Shown here piece by piece: positions 53,861 to 62,509 of a stretch of 64,000 bases of DNA (positions are counted from its first letter, which is position 1; every line of letters begins with the position of its first letter). The DNA comes from Prochlorococcus marinus CUG1438. Lineage in GTDB: Bacteria > Cyanobacteriota > Cyanobacteriia > PCC-6307 > Cyanobiaceae. The stretch lies in assembly GCA_017644325.1 (NCBI GenBank), contig JAEPLS010000002.1, positions 124,001 through 188,000 of the forward strand, written 5' to 3'. The notes under the pieces were generated by a model. The model saw only the letters and a list, made by a program, of their open reading frames with translations. It made no database searches and was not told the DNA's origin. Position numbers and translations under genes: made by a program.

Positions 53861-55282
53861 TTATGCGTCATAATACATGAAGAATTCATGTGGATGAGGT
53901 CTCTGTCTTAATTGTTGTACCTCTTCGTATTTGATATCGATAAAATTATCAATAAAATCTTCAGTAAATACACCACCGGCTAATAAATAATCTTTATCTG
54001 CTTTTAATGCATTGAGTGAATCATTGAGTGATGAAGGTACTGTATCAATTTTGGCAAGTTCGTCTGCTGGAAGTTCGAATAAATCAACATCTACCCCATC
54101 GCCTGGATCTATTTGATTTTTTATTCCATCAATACCAGCAAGCATCATTACGGAGAAAGCTAAATATGGGTTTGCGAGTGCGTCGCCTGATCTAAATTCT
54201 AATCTTTTAGCTTTAGGGCTAGGACCAGTTAAGGGAATTCTGACAGCAGCAGATCTATTACCCTCAGAATAAACTAAATTTACAGGAGCTTCAAATCCTG
54301 GGACCAATCTTTTATAACTATTTGTTGTTGGATTAGTGAATGCAAGGAATGAAGGGGCATGTTTAAGTATGCCTCCGATATACCATCTAGCTGTTTGAGA
54401 TAAATTTGCATAAGCACCTTCACCAAAGAACAATGGCTGTCCACTCTTCCATAAACTCTGATGTACATGCATTCCAGTTCCATTATCATTAAATACTGGC
54501 TTAGGCATAAATGTTGCAGTTTTTCCATATTTTTTCGCAACATTTCTCACGACATATTTATATGTCATTACATTGTCAGCTGAATTTATTAAGGAATCAA
54601 ATTTCATTCCAAGCTCGTGTTGTCCAGCTCCTGCAACTTCATGGTGATGTTTTTCTGTAGGAATACCTAATTGACCCATGAGTAAAAGCATTTCTGATCT
54701 TATATCTTGTGCTGTATCATTAGGCGCAACAGGGAAATAACCCTCCTTATATTGGATTTTGTATCCTAAATTTCCTCCTTCTTCTACTCTCCCAGTATTC
54801 CATGGAGCTTCTATAGTATCTACACTATAAAAGCAAGAACCCTCTTTTGAGTCATATCTGACATCATCAAACAAGAAAAATTCGGGTTCGGGTCCAAAAA
54901 ATGCAGTATCAGCAATACCCGTAGATTCCAGGTATTTTAGTGCCTTTTGAGCTAACGATCTGGGACATCTATCATATGGCTCGCCACTCCTAGGTTCTTG
55001 TATGGAGCAAATCATACTAAGAGTTTTATGCTTATAAAAAGGGTCTATCCAGGCTGTACTTGCATCAGGAACCATTGACATATCAGAGGCATTGATTGCT
55101 TTCCAACCTCTTATTGATGAACCGTCAAATGCTAAGCCCTCCGTAAATGAATCCTCTTCTATCATGTCTGAAGTAAGAGTTAAATGTTGCCATTTACCAT
55201 GAATATCTGTGAATTTCAAATCGATGAGTTCAATTCCTTCGTCTTTAATTTGACTTAAAACATCTTGTGGAGACTTAGACAT
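53861..55282 (-). CDS. glnA: Glutamine synthetase type I
   Basis: Assimilates ammonium into glutamine, the main entry of nitrogen. The 473 residues show [51 protein letters not shown] and [20 protein letters not shown]. The tyrosine adenylylated in enterobacterial enzymes (in NLYDLP) is Phe at about residue 402 ([10 protein letters not shown]), so that control is not possible. The gene has its own NtcA-type promoter and terminator and forms a single-gene unit. Confidence 0.98.
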   Translation of the reverse strand: MSKSPQDVLSQIKDEGIELIDLKFTDIHGKWQHLTLTSDMIEEDSFTEGLAFDGSSIRGWKAINASDMSMVPDASTAWIDPFYKHKTLSMICSIQEPRSGEPYDRCPRSLAQKALKYLESTGIADTAFFGPEPEFFLFDDVRYDSKEGSCFYSVDTIEAPWNTGRVEEGGNLGYKIQYKEGYFPVAPNDTAQDIRSEMLLLMGQLGIPTEKHHHEVAGAGQHELGMKFDSLINSADNVMTYKYVVRNVAKKYGKTATFMPKPVFNDNGTGMHVHQSLWKSGQPLFFGEGAYANLSQTARWYIGGILKHAPSFLAFTNPTTNSYKRLVPGFEAPVNLVYSEGNRSAAVRIPLTGPSPKAKRLEFRSGDALANPYLAFSVMMLAGIDGIKNQIDPGDGVDVDLFELPADELAKIDTVPSSLNDSLNALKADKDYLLAGGVFTEDFIDNFIDIKYEEVQQLRQRPHPHEFFMYYDA

Positions 55283-55306
55283 AACTTTTGTAATACCTTA
55301 TATGAA

Positions 55307-55346
55307 ATTAATAACTTGGTGAGTCATGTTTTGTATCAACCGTAAC
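55307..55346 (-). promoter_or_regulatory. NtcA-type promoter of glnA
   Basis: On the minus strand the box GTTACGGTTGATAC (55333-55346) is followed 19 bases later by a -10-like TATTAAT (55307-55313), 25 bases before the start codon. The box, its flanking A/T runs and the spacing equal those at urtA. Activation by NtcA under nitrogen limitation is inferred from the match and from known glnA control in cyanobacteria. Confidence 0.82.
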
Positions 55347-55496
55347 TTTTTTAAAGACTAGATGAATTCTTTTAGTGTTTCGAATTATAAGTTTAATAAT
55401 TGTTTACTTAAATATTTAAATTGAATTAATTTCCTTAAAAAAATATCGCTTATGTGGAGATATTAGTTTACTTTAAAAGTAATTGGATGTAATGCT

Positions 55497-56681
55497 TTGA
55501 CAGAAGCAAAACTTATTTCGGCTCTAAATGAAGAGAATTTATCTCATTTCTCAAAGACTTATGTTCCCTCAAGACTTTTATTAGGGCCTGGCCCATCAAA
55601 TGCACATCCTGAGGTATTAAAAGCTTTATCACTAAATCCAATTGGTCATCTAGATGAAGCATATATTTCATTGATGTCGGATGTACAGCAACTTCTCAGA
55701 TATACTTGGCAATGCAATAATAAACTTACTCTTCCAATGAGTGGTACAGGCAGTGCTGCTATGGAAGCTTCAATTGCTAATTTTATTGAAGAAGGCGAAA
55801 AGATTCTAATAGCTAAAAAAGGATATTTTGGAGACAGACTAGTTGATATGGCAAATAGATATAAAGCTCAGGTTTCCGTTATGGAAAAACCTTGGGGCGA
55901 AGCTTTTTCTTACGAAGAAATTAAAAATGAAATAGAGACTAAAAAACCCGCTATATTTGCAATTGTCCACGCTGAGACATCCAGTGGAGTACTTCAACCT
56001 CTTGATGGGATAGGTGATGTTTGCAGAGAAAATAACTGCTTATTTTTAGTTGATGCGGTTACATCACTCGGTGCTATTGAATTATTGGTTGATGAATGGA
56101 AAATTGATCTAGCATATAGTTGTAGCCAGAAGGGTTTAAGTTGTCCACCAGGATTAAGCCCATTTACCATGAATAAGAGAGCAGAAGAAAAGCTAAGTGC
56201 AAGGACAACCAAAGTTCCTAATTGGTATTTAGATTTATCACTCTTAAATAAGTATTGGGGTTCTGATCGTGTTTATCATCATACAGCTCCAGTAAATATG
56301 AATTTTGCTATACGTGAAGGTTTGCGTTTAATTGCGAATGAAGGTTTAGATAATGTTTGGAACAGGCATAACAATAATGCAAGGAAACTATGGAATGGTT
56401 TAGAAAGTCTTGGGATGGAATTACATGTATCAGAGGAATATAGACTGCCAACATTAACAACAGTTAAAATACCTCCAGCAGTTGATGGAGATGGTTTTAG
56501 AAATCATCTTTTAACAAACTTTGGAATAGAAATAGGAAATGGACTTGGAGAATTATCAGGGAAGGTTTGGCGCGTAGGACTAATGGGTTTTAATTCAAGT
56601 CAGGAAAATGTTGATAGATTATTAAACCTTTTTGATACTGAGCTAAAGAAATTTTCTATTTTTGAGTCCTCAACTCTTTAA
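55497..56681 (+). CDS. Serine/alanine-glyoxylate aminotransferase, TTG start
   Basis: A class V PLP aminotransferase of the photorespiratory pathway, 394 residues. Marks: RLLLGPGPSNAHPEVLKAL, LPMSGTGSAAMEASIANF, IFAIVHAETSSGVLQPLDGI, LVDAVTSLGAIELLVDEWKI and the PLP lysine in YSCSQKGLSCPPGLS. It makes glycine from glyoxylate using serine or alanine as donor. The start is TTG at 55497. It is divergent from glnA, with a 214-base gap, and overlaps tadA by 26 bases at the 3' end. Confidence 0.92.
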   Translation: MTEAKLISALNEENLSHFSKTYVPSRLLLGPGPSNAHPEVLKALSLNPIGHLDEAYISLMSDVQQLLRYTWQCNNKLTLPMSGTGSAAMEASIANFIEEGEKILIAKKGYFGDRLVDMANRYKAQVSVMEKPWGEAFSYEEIKNEIETKKPAIFAIVHAETSSGVLQPLDGIGDVCRENNCLFLVDAVTSLGAIELLVDEWKIDLAYSCSQKGLSCPPGLSPFTMNKRAEEKLSARTTKVPNWYLDLSLLNKYWGSDRVYHHTAPVNMNFAIREGLRLIANEGLDNVWNRHNNNARKLWNGLESLGMELHVSEEYRLPTLTTVKIPPAVDGDGFRNHLLTNFGIEIGNGLGELSGKVWRVGLMGFNSSQENVDRLLNLFDTELKKFSIFESSTL

Positions 56682-57171
56682 ACCAAATCTGTAAAATTTG
56701 ACTACATTCCTCTTCTAAAATCCCTCCAATTATTTTCATTTTATGATGAGCACTCTCATGTCTTGATAAATCAATTGAACCCCCCAATCCACCTCTTTTC
56801 TTATCGAAGGCCCCAAAAACAACTTTACCCATCCTCGCTTGAATAAGAGCAGAAGAACACATAGTACAAGGTTCTAAATTTGTGATAAGAGTACATTCAT
56901 TAAATCTCCAATCATTTTTTATCAGAGATGCCTGTCTAAGTGCCATTATCTCTGCATGACCTAATGGGTCTTTATTATTATTTCTTTTGTTTACCCCTCT
57001 TCCAATACATCTTCCCCTCTCATCTAATATTATTGAACAGATTGGTAACTCAATTTTTCCAATTTCTTCTGATCTCCTTAATATTGATTTCATCCACGAA
57101 ATGTATTTTGAATTATTTGTTTCTATTTTTTGTTCATTATTACTATTTCCATTTTCAAAAATATATCTCAT
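56656..57171 (-). CDS. tadA: tRNA-specific adenosine deaminase TadA
   Basis: Converts the wobble adenosine of tRNA-Arg(ACG) to inosine. The zinc and catalytic motifs are DPLGHAEIMALRQAS (His-Ala-Glu) and NLEPCTMCSSALIQARMGKV (Pro-Cys-x-x-Cys), with VVFGAFDKKRGGLGG. The 171 residues carry an N-terminal extension of about 30 residues, which includes MRYIFENGNSNNEQK. It converges with the aminotransferase gene, sharing 26 bases. Confidence 0.94.
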   Translation of the reverse strand: MRYIFENGNSNNEQKIETNNSKYISWMKSILRRSEEIGKIELPICSIILDERGRCIGRGVNKRNNNKDPLGHAEIMALRQASLIKNDWRFNECTLITNLEPCTMCSSALIQARMGKVVFGAFDKKRGGLGGSIDLSRHESAHHKMKIIGGILEEECSQILQIWFKELRTQK

Positions 57172-57214
57172 TTAACAATATTGAGAATAGACTTATTAAT
57201 AGATATTTTATCTG

Positions 57215-58606
57215 ATGACTGAAGATTTAATTAATAATAAAGATATATATTTCCCATCTTATCTAGGGACTAATGACAGATTGATTACTCTACTTAATGG
57301 GGTAAGTCGAACTCTTTGTGAATGGTTCAGTAAAGCCGATAAAAATGGTCCTTTACCTTTTGATGAAAATTTTAAGTGCAATATGCCTCAAGAAGATGGT
57401 AACTCTGCAGAAGATTTGTTCTCTGAGATTGAATCTCTTTTGAATAATTCTTTTAATCCAGTACATCCTGGATCATTAGCTCACCTTGATCCCCCACCAT
57501 TAATTTTTTCTATTTTAGGAGACTTAATTGCTGCTGGTTTAAATAATAATCTTCTTGCTTACGAGTTATCCCCAAGTGTAACTTTGCTAGAGGAATCATT
57601 ATGCAAATGGTTTGCAATGAAAATAGGTTTTAATGAATCGTCTGGAGGTATAGCGGCTAGTGGAGGTACATTGAGTAATTTAAATGCACTAATAGCAGCT
57701 AGAAATACTGCTGGTTTAGGATCTGACCCATGTTCTGTACTTTTAGTTAGCGAAGATGCACATTCTTCTTTTATAAAGTGTATAAAAATTATGGGTCTCG
57801 ATGAAAAAAATCTTGTAAGGGTAAAAACTGATAATAAAGGTCGTATGGACGTAGACAACCTCATAAATAAAATAGATAAATGTTCATTAGAAAATAAAAA
57901 AATCTTTGCTATTGTTGCTACTCTAGGAACAACTATCAGAGGATCAATTGATCCAATTAAAGATATAAGTGAAATATGCAGATTTAGGAAAATATGGTTA
58001 CATATCGATGGCTCCATTGGAGGGATTTTTGCAATAACTTCTATTCCCATAGAAGGTTTAAATTATATTAAAGAAGCTAATTCAATAACAATTAATCCAC
58101 AAAAAATATTAGGTATTACAAAGACCTCCTCCCTGTTATTGGTATCAAATATGAGTACATTGGGAAAAACTTTTTCTACTGGACTACCCTACATATCATC
58201 TAAAGAAAACATTATCAACAGAGGAGAAATAGGTATACAAGGTTCTAGACCTGCAGAAGTTATAAAACTTTGGCTTGGATTAAGATTTCTAGGTATGAAA
58301 GGAATAGAGGATATATTAGGATCGTCAATAAACAAAAATAAGTATTTCATTAAAAATATAAATAAAGATAAGTTTGATATATATTCTGGTCCATTACACA
58401 TAGCTTCATTCATCCCGCAGGGTCTTACTTCAAAAGAGTCAGAAGCTTGGACACAAAATAAAATTAATGAATTAAAGAAAAAGAATTTTATGCTTTCTAG
58501 ACCAAAATTTAAAGATAAATATTTTTTAAGAGTTGTAATGGGAAATTACAATACAAAAGAATCTCATATAAAAGAATTAATAAATCTTTTAAATGATTAT
58601 CCATGA
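57215..58606 (+). CDS. PLP-dependent group II amino acid decarboxylase
   Basis: A 463-residue protein of the DOPA/glutamate/diaminobutyrate decarboxylase superfamily. It has NPVHPGSLAHLDPPPLIFSI (substrate loop), GGIAASGGTLSNLNALIAAR, stacking His183 (SEDAHSSFIK), Asp265 (HIDGSIGG) and PLP Lys297 (NPQKILGI). The usual His before the lysine is Gln. The substrate is not clear: tyrosine, glutamate, aspartate or a diamino acid are all possible. A 45-residue membrane peptide gene overlaps its stop codon. Confidence 0.85.
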   Translation: MTEDLINNKDIYFPSYLGTNDRLITLLNGVSRTLCEWFSKADKNGPLPFDENFKCNMPQEDGNSAEDLFSEIESLLNNSFNPVHPGSLAHLDPPPLIFSILGDLIAAGLNNNLLAYELSPSVTLLEESLCKWFAMKIGFNESSGGIAASGGTLSNLNALIAARNTAGLGSDPCSVLLVSEDAHSSFIKCIKIMGLDEKNLVRVKTDNKGRMDVDNLINKIDKCSLENKKIFAIVATLGTTIRGSIDPIKDISEICRFRKIWLHIDGSIGGIFAITSIPIEGLNYIKEANSITINPQKILGITKTSSLLLVSNMSTLGKTFSTGLPYISSKENIINRGEIGIQGSRPAEVIKLWLGLRFLGMKGIEDILGSSINKNKYFIKNINKDKFDIYSGPLHIASFIPQGLTSKESEAWTQNKINELKKKNFMLSRPKFKDKYFLRVVMGNYNTKESHIKELINLLNDYP

Positions 58607-58740
58607 CCACCGGCAGACCTAAAATTATTGCTTTAATAACAGGATTTATATCTATTGCCATTTGTATTGCGTACTTACTTTTTATAACTATTTTTGATTT
58701 TAGAACTATTCTTAATGATTATTTATCAAACATTACATAG
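58603..58740 (+). CDS. Micro-protein overlapping the decarboxylase stop (45 aa)
   Basis: The ATG at 58603 overlaps the TGA of the decarboxylase gene (ATGA), so translation is probably coupled. It ends at TAG 58738-58740, overlapping the convergent GTPase gene by eight bases. The peptide has one membrane helix (IIALITGFISIAICIAYLLFITIF) after a short basic start (MTTGRPK), then a polar tail. It is likely to be a real gene because of the coupling and the clean helix. The family is unknown. Confidence 0.65.
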   Translation: MTTGRPKIIALITGFISIAICIAYLLFITIFDFRTILNDYLSNIT

Positions 58741-60232
58741 AAGATGGAGGCAATCTATTTTCTGATTTCAAAATTTTTGTGATTTCTATTTTAGAAATAG
58801 CTTCTTTGACGAAATTTGTTAAAAATTCCTCTCTGGTACTAAGTTTATAGATCTTATCTACCACTTCTTGAATACCGCCATCTCCCCAATTCTGACCATT
58901 TTTAAAATATTCAATCAAACTAAGACCTACTATCCTAAATAACCAAGCCGCTGTAATGGATTGTATTGACTTAGATATGATAATTTTAGTAAAGCTTGTG
59001 GCTAAAACTGGAGAAATAATTGCCAGACCACCTTTTAAAATACCTAATTTAGCCAATGTACTTATAAGTGATTTAGATAAATCCTTAGCATTGTTTTTTG
59101 TAAGTTTAATTTCATATATTTTGGATAATTCTAATATCATTTGCACGTTCACTGAGGTAGTAGTAAGAAAATCTAAAGCAGGTAAAGGATTAACTAGTAT
59201 TACTCCTCCTGTTATCCACATATATTTATTAATTATTTTATTTGAGATTAAATATCTCTGTTCCTGTATAAAATTTTTACTTTTAATACCTAATTTATTT
59301 GAACGAAAGAGTATATTATCGGCTAACAACTCTTCTCCACTAGCATATAGTGTTTCTACAATTTCTCTAAATAAACTTCCCACGTCTGGACCTATAAATA
59401 TGGTATCTGATTTTTGGTGATGAGATGATTGTGGGATCGCGATTGTTTGTACAACTGAAATATTATTTTTTCTTGCGGAAGTAATAGAAATTATATTTTT
59501 TTTAATGAGGTTATTATCATCTCTAGACCTTAGATCACATTTATTTAAAACTATAATAATTTTTTTTCCTATTTTTAATAATTCCTCAATCAAATAATTT
59601 TCGTATTTATTAATATCCTGGTCTAATACAAAGAGAATCAAATCAGAATTTGAAGCTTCTAAAATTGTCAATTTTTCTCGCTGTTCTCCTAAGTTAGATG
59701 GTTCAAACAATCCGGGAGTATCAATTATGCTAATATTTCTTTTTAAAATTGGAATACGAATTTTATAACTATTTATTTGCTTTGTTGTACCAATCTTTGC
59801 AGATGTTTGTCCGATAATATTTTTTAATAAAGATCGCGCTATTGATGTTTTTCCAGAGGAACCTGCTCCAAAAAGTGTAACTTTATAATCTCCCGTTTTC
59901 AATTGTGATTCAAGTTTGTTTTTTTCGTAATTAAGCAATTCAAAATTAACTTTATCGCTAATTTTTCTATTTATTTTATCGATGCTATCCAAACTTGTCT
60001 TCGCAGCTCCATAAGTATTTTTGATTGAATGTGGATATTTTTTATTGGTGTAAAAAATTTTATAAACAATTCTCTTAAATAATTTCTTATCAAGAATATA
60101 TAAAATGTAGATTAAAAATACTAGGAGTAAAAGAGTATAAAAATTTAATAACCTAATTAATATAGTAAACAGAAGATATATAGTTATACAGAAAATAAAA
60201 TATTTAAGGTATTTTAATTTTAAGTAATTCAT
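58733..60232 (-). CDS. Membrane-associated GTPase with DUF697-like C-terminus
   Basis: The ATG at 60232 lies one base after the lspA stop (TGATATG) and gives 499 residues; an upstream ATG at 60280 would overlap lspA by 47 bases. Residues 1-60 hold two membrane spans. A GTPase domain follows: P-loop LFGAGSSGKTSIARSLL, IIDTPGLFEPSNLGEQREKL and the NKCDL guanine motif. The C-terminal half has hydrophobic segments (MWITGGVILVNPLPALDFLT, GGLAIISPVLATSFTKII) like DUF697/YcjF proteins. The function is unknown; similar GTPases are linked to envelope or thylakoid membranes. Confidence 0.85.
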   Translation of the reverse strand: MNYLKLKYLKYFIFCITIYLLFTILIRLLNFYTLLLLVFLIYILYILDKKLFKRIVYKIFYTNKKYPHSIKNTYGAAKTSLDSIDKINRKISDKVNFELLNYEKNKLESQLKTGDYKVTLFGAGSSGKTSIARSLLKNIIGQTSAKIGTTKQINSYKIRIPILKRNISIIDTPGLFEPSNLGEQREKLTILEASNSDLILFVLDQDINKYENYLIEELLKIGKKIIIVLNKCDLRSRDDNNLIKKNIISITSARKNNISVVQTIAIPQSSHHQKSDTIFIGPDVGSLFREIVETLYASGEELLADNILFRSNKLGIKSKNFIQEQRYLISNKIINKYMWITGGVILVNPLPALDFLTTTSVNVQMILELSKIYEIKLTKNNAKDLSKSLISTLAKLGILKGGLAIISPVLATSFTKIIISKSIQSITAAWLFRIVGLSLIEYFKNGQNWGDGGIQEVVDKIYKLSTREEFLTNFVKEAISKIEITKILKSENRLPPSSM

Positions 60233-60233
60233 A

Positions 60234-60692
60234 TCAACTATTACTTTTAAAAACACTATAAAGGAATAATATAAAACCAATATTTATTGAGATATCGGCG
60301 ATGTTAAATACTGGAAAATTTATTATATTTAAATTTATAAAGTCTATTACAAAACCATTTAATACTCTATCAATTCCATTACCAATAGTCCCACCAAGAA
60401 TAAAACTATAAGAATAGATTTCTAATGGATTAACTGATTGTTTTCTTAATATTAGAAATAAAAGTATTAATGAAAAAATAATACTTATTATAGATAAAAA
60501 AATTCTACTGCCACTGAATAGGTTAAATGCCGCGCCAAAATTCCTTACAAAATCTAATTTGAATAAAATATAATTAGTATTTACTAAAACTTTATAATTA
60601 TGAGAAATAAAATATTTCGTAAATTGATCTATAAGCACAATTAAAAACGTTATAAATAAAAAATATATTTTTTTTTGTGACTCGTAATTCAT
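60234..60692 (-). CDS. lspA: Lipoprotein signal peptidase LspA
   Basis: Removes signal peptides from prolipoproteins such as UrtA. The 152-residue protein has four membrane helices and the two catalytic aspartates: Asp109 in GNGIDRVLNGFVIDFI and Asp133 in FNIADISINIG. VLIDQFTKYFIS and NFGAAFNLF are also family marks. Its first base is shared with the bioY stop (TAATG), and the GTPase gene follows. Confidence 0.95.
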   Translation of the reverse strand: MNYESQKKIYFLFITFLIVLIDQFTKYFISHNYKVLVNTNYILFKLDFVRNFGAAFNLFSGSRIFLSIISIIFSLILLFLILRKQSVNPLEIYSYSFILGGTIGNGIDRVLNGFVIDFINLNIINFPVFNIADISINIGFILFLYSVFKSNS

Positions 60693-61261
60693 TATTTATT
60701 ATATTTTAAATACTTTATTGGCTTAATAAGTAATATTAGAGGAACAAGCATAATTAAATGATATCCAATTTTACCTACAGAATATTTCCCAAAATTGTAA
60801 AGAACTGTATTAAATTGATTGTAAAATAATAATTGTATAAAGTTATAAAATATTCCTGTCAAATGCATAGAAAGAATAGCTAAAAATCCATTTATTAAAA
60901 AGTTAAAAATATTTATTTTGTTATTCATATTTAAATTATCGATTATTATTATTAATGGAAATATTCCCAATAAATAACCAAAATTAGGAGTAAGCAAATA
61001 ACCTATTGAACCTCCTTGATGAAAAACTGGGGCTATAAATAACCCAAAAAAAATATATATAGCAAATGCTCTTAAAACAACTTTTTTATTAAAAATAAGT
61101 GTTAGAGAAACTATTGTAGGAATTTGCAATGTTATAGGCATCTCTAAGTTAGTAAAAGAATTATTAATAGATGAAAATGGAATAAAGACAGGGAGCATTG
61201 TTGATATTATTAATGATTGAAGGCATATTAGTATCTCAATTAATTTATAAAAATTGAGCAT
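60692..61261 (-). CDS. bioY: BioY-type biotin transporter S component
   Basis: A 189-residue membrane protein with about six helices. The BioY signature is recognisable: FFGLFIAPVFHQGGSIGYLL, then TPNFGYLLGIFPLII, comparable to the G-x-P-V-F-x-G-G-x-G...GPTGGYLIGF pattern. BioY binds biotin and works alone or with an energy-coupling module. The module genes are not in the window. It lies between the DevC-type gene and lspA, overlapping lspA by one base. Biotin is inferred from the family. Confidence 0.82.
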   Translation of the reverse strand: MLNFYKLIEILICLQSLIISTMLPVFIPFSSINNSFTNLEMPITLQIPTIVSLTLIFNKKVVLRAFAIYIFFGLFIAPVFHQGGSIGYLLTPNFGYLLGIFPLIIIIDNLNMNNKINIFNFLINGFLAILSMHLTGIFYNFIQLLFYNQFNTVLYNFGKYSVGKIGYHLIMLVPLILLIKPIKYLKYNK

Positions 61262-61276
61262 GATGATAAAAACTTT

Positions 61277-62509
61277 TTATAAACTTCTTAATGCAACAAT
61301 TGGATCTAACTTAGAAGCTCTTTTCGCTGGTAAAACGCCAAATATCAAACCTATTGATCCTGAGATGATCATGGTGGATACAGTTGTTGTAATCCCAACA
61401 GATGCAGGAAGTGGTGTTATCAGGGATAAAAGAAAAACTCCAGACAATCCGCTTGTTGTACCTATTAATCCTCCAATTGTAGATAAAATCAATGCTTCAA
61501 TTAAAAATTGAATTAATATATCTGATTGTTTAGCTCCAATTGCTTTTCTTAGACCTATCTCTTCTGTTCTTTCACTAACAGAAACCAACATTATATTCAT
61601 GATTCCTATACCTCCAACCACTAATGAAACTGCTCCTATACCTGCCAATAGAAATGTTAGCCCACTTGTTATGTTAGTTACTATATTTAATGCATCTTCT
61701 TGAGATCTAACTGCAAAGTCATCATCTCTTATTATTTTATGCCTTTGTCTTAATAAATTAGTAATTTGAAATTTTGCAGCGCTGGTTGCATTTTTATTTA
61801 TCGCTTCAACACTAATGAAGCTTAAACTTACACCATATGTTGGATCTTTCCCAGTAATTCTATTTACCATAGTTGTTAGTGGAATATAGGCATTTTTGTC
61901 TTGATTACTTCCAAATACAGCACCTTTTGGTTTTAATATTCCGATAATTTCATAAGTATGATCTTTAATTCTGATTTTTTCCCCAAGTGACGAGGATTTA
62001 TCCTTAAAAAATTCGTCTTTAAGATCAGGTCCTATTACTACATAACTTCTGGCACTATTAACATCACTTTTTGATAAAAATCTACCCTTATCAACTTCAA
62101 AGCTTCTTACATCAACAAACTCTGGTGTAACTCCTGCAATTGATATATTTAGGCTTTTAGAATTTGATTGCACTATTTCATTAGCAGAAATTTGAGGAGC
62201 AACTTTTTTAACTGTTGGGACTTGATTACTTATTGCTACAGCATCTTCTAAAACTAGATTTTTAGGAAATGAAATACCTCTTCTTCTTGTGTCATTATTT
62301 CCAGGAACAATGAATAAAACATTTGCACCTAAATTACTTAATTGGTTTTTTGCTAATGTTTGAGCACCTCTTCCAAGTCCAACAAGTGTAATAACTGATG
62401 CATTTCCTATTATTATCCCTAGCATTGTCAATGAACTTCTTAATTTGTTTGATACTAATGTTTTTGTAGCCATTCCTAAGGCTTCTTTTACTGAGATATT
62501 TCTAGACAT
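61277..62509 (-). CDS. MacB/DevC-type ABC transporter permease
   Basis: A 410-residue protein of the FtsX/MacB type: N-terminal membrane helix after VSNKLRSSLTMLGIIIGNAS, a large extracytoplasmic domain (residues about 50-280: GANVLFIVPGNNDTRRRG, FEVDKGRFLS, SYVVIGPDLKDEFF), then three spans with VGGIGIMNIMLVSVSERTEE and LRKAIGAKQSDI. It would pair with an ATPase (not in the window) to export a lipid or peptide. It overlaps the pyruvate kinase stop by eight bases, so the two are translated together. Confidence 0.9.
   Translation of the reverse strand: MSRNISVKEALGMATKTLVSNKLRSSLTMLGIIIGNASVITLVGLGRGAQTLAKNQLSNLGANVLFIVPGNNDTRRRGISFPKNLVLEDAVAISNQVPTVKKVAPQISANEIVQSNSKSLNISIAGVTPEFVDVRSFEVDKGRFLSKSDVNSARSYVVIGPDLKDEFFKDKSSSLGEKIRIKDHTYEIIGILKPKGAVFGSNQDKNAYIPLTTMVNRITGKDPTYGVSLSFISVEAINKNATSAAKFQITNLLRQRHKIIRDDDFAVRSQEDALNIVTNITSGLTFLLAGIGAVSLVVGGIGIMNIMLVSVSERTEEIGLRKAIGAKQSDILIQFLIEALILSTIGGLIGTTSGLSGVFLLSLITPLPASVGITTTVSTMIISGSIGLIFGVLPAKRASKLDPIVALRSL

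Noticed and set aside
57559-58050. 163-codon frame antisense to the PLP decarboxylase
   Set aside because: Shadow of the coding strand, which has PLP-binding motifs throughout this stretch.
58956-59420. 154-codon plus-strand frame inside the GTPase gene
   Set aside because: Antisense to the GTPase C-terminal half, whose frame is intact from P-loop to stop. No ribosome binding site or recognisable domain.
60233-60280. Upstream ATG (60280) as start of the DUF697-like GTPase gene
   Set aside because: It would overlap lspA by 47 bases and add 16 hydrophobic residues. The ATG at 60232, one base after the lspA stop, fits the tight spacing seen at other junctions in this run.
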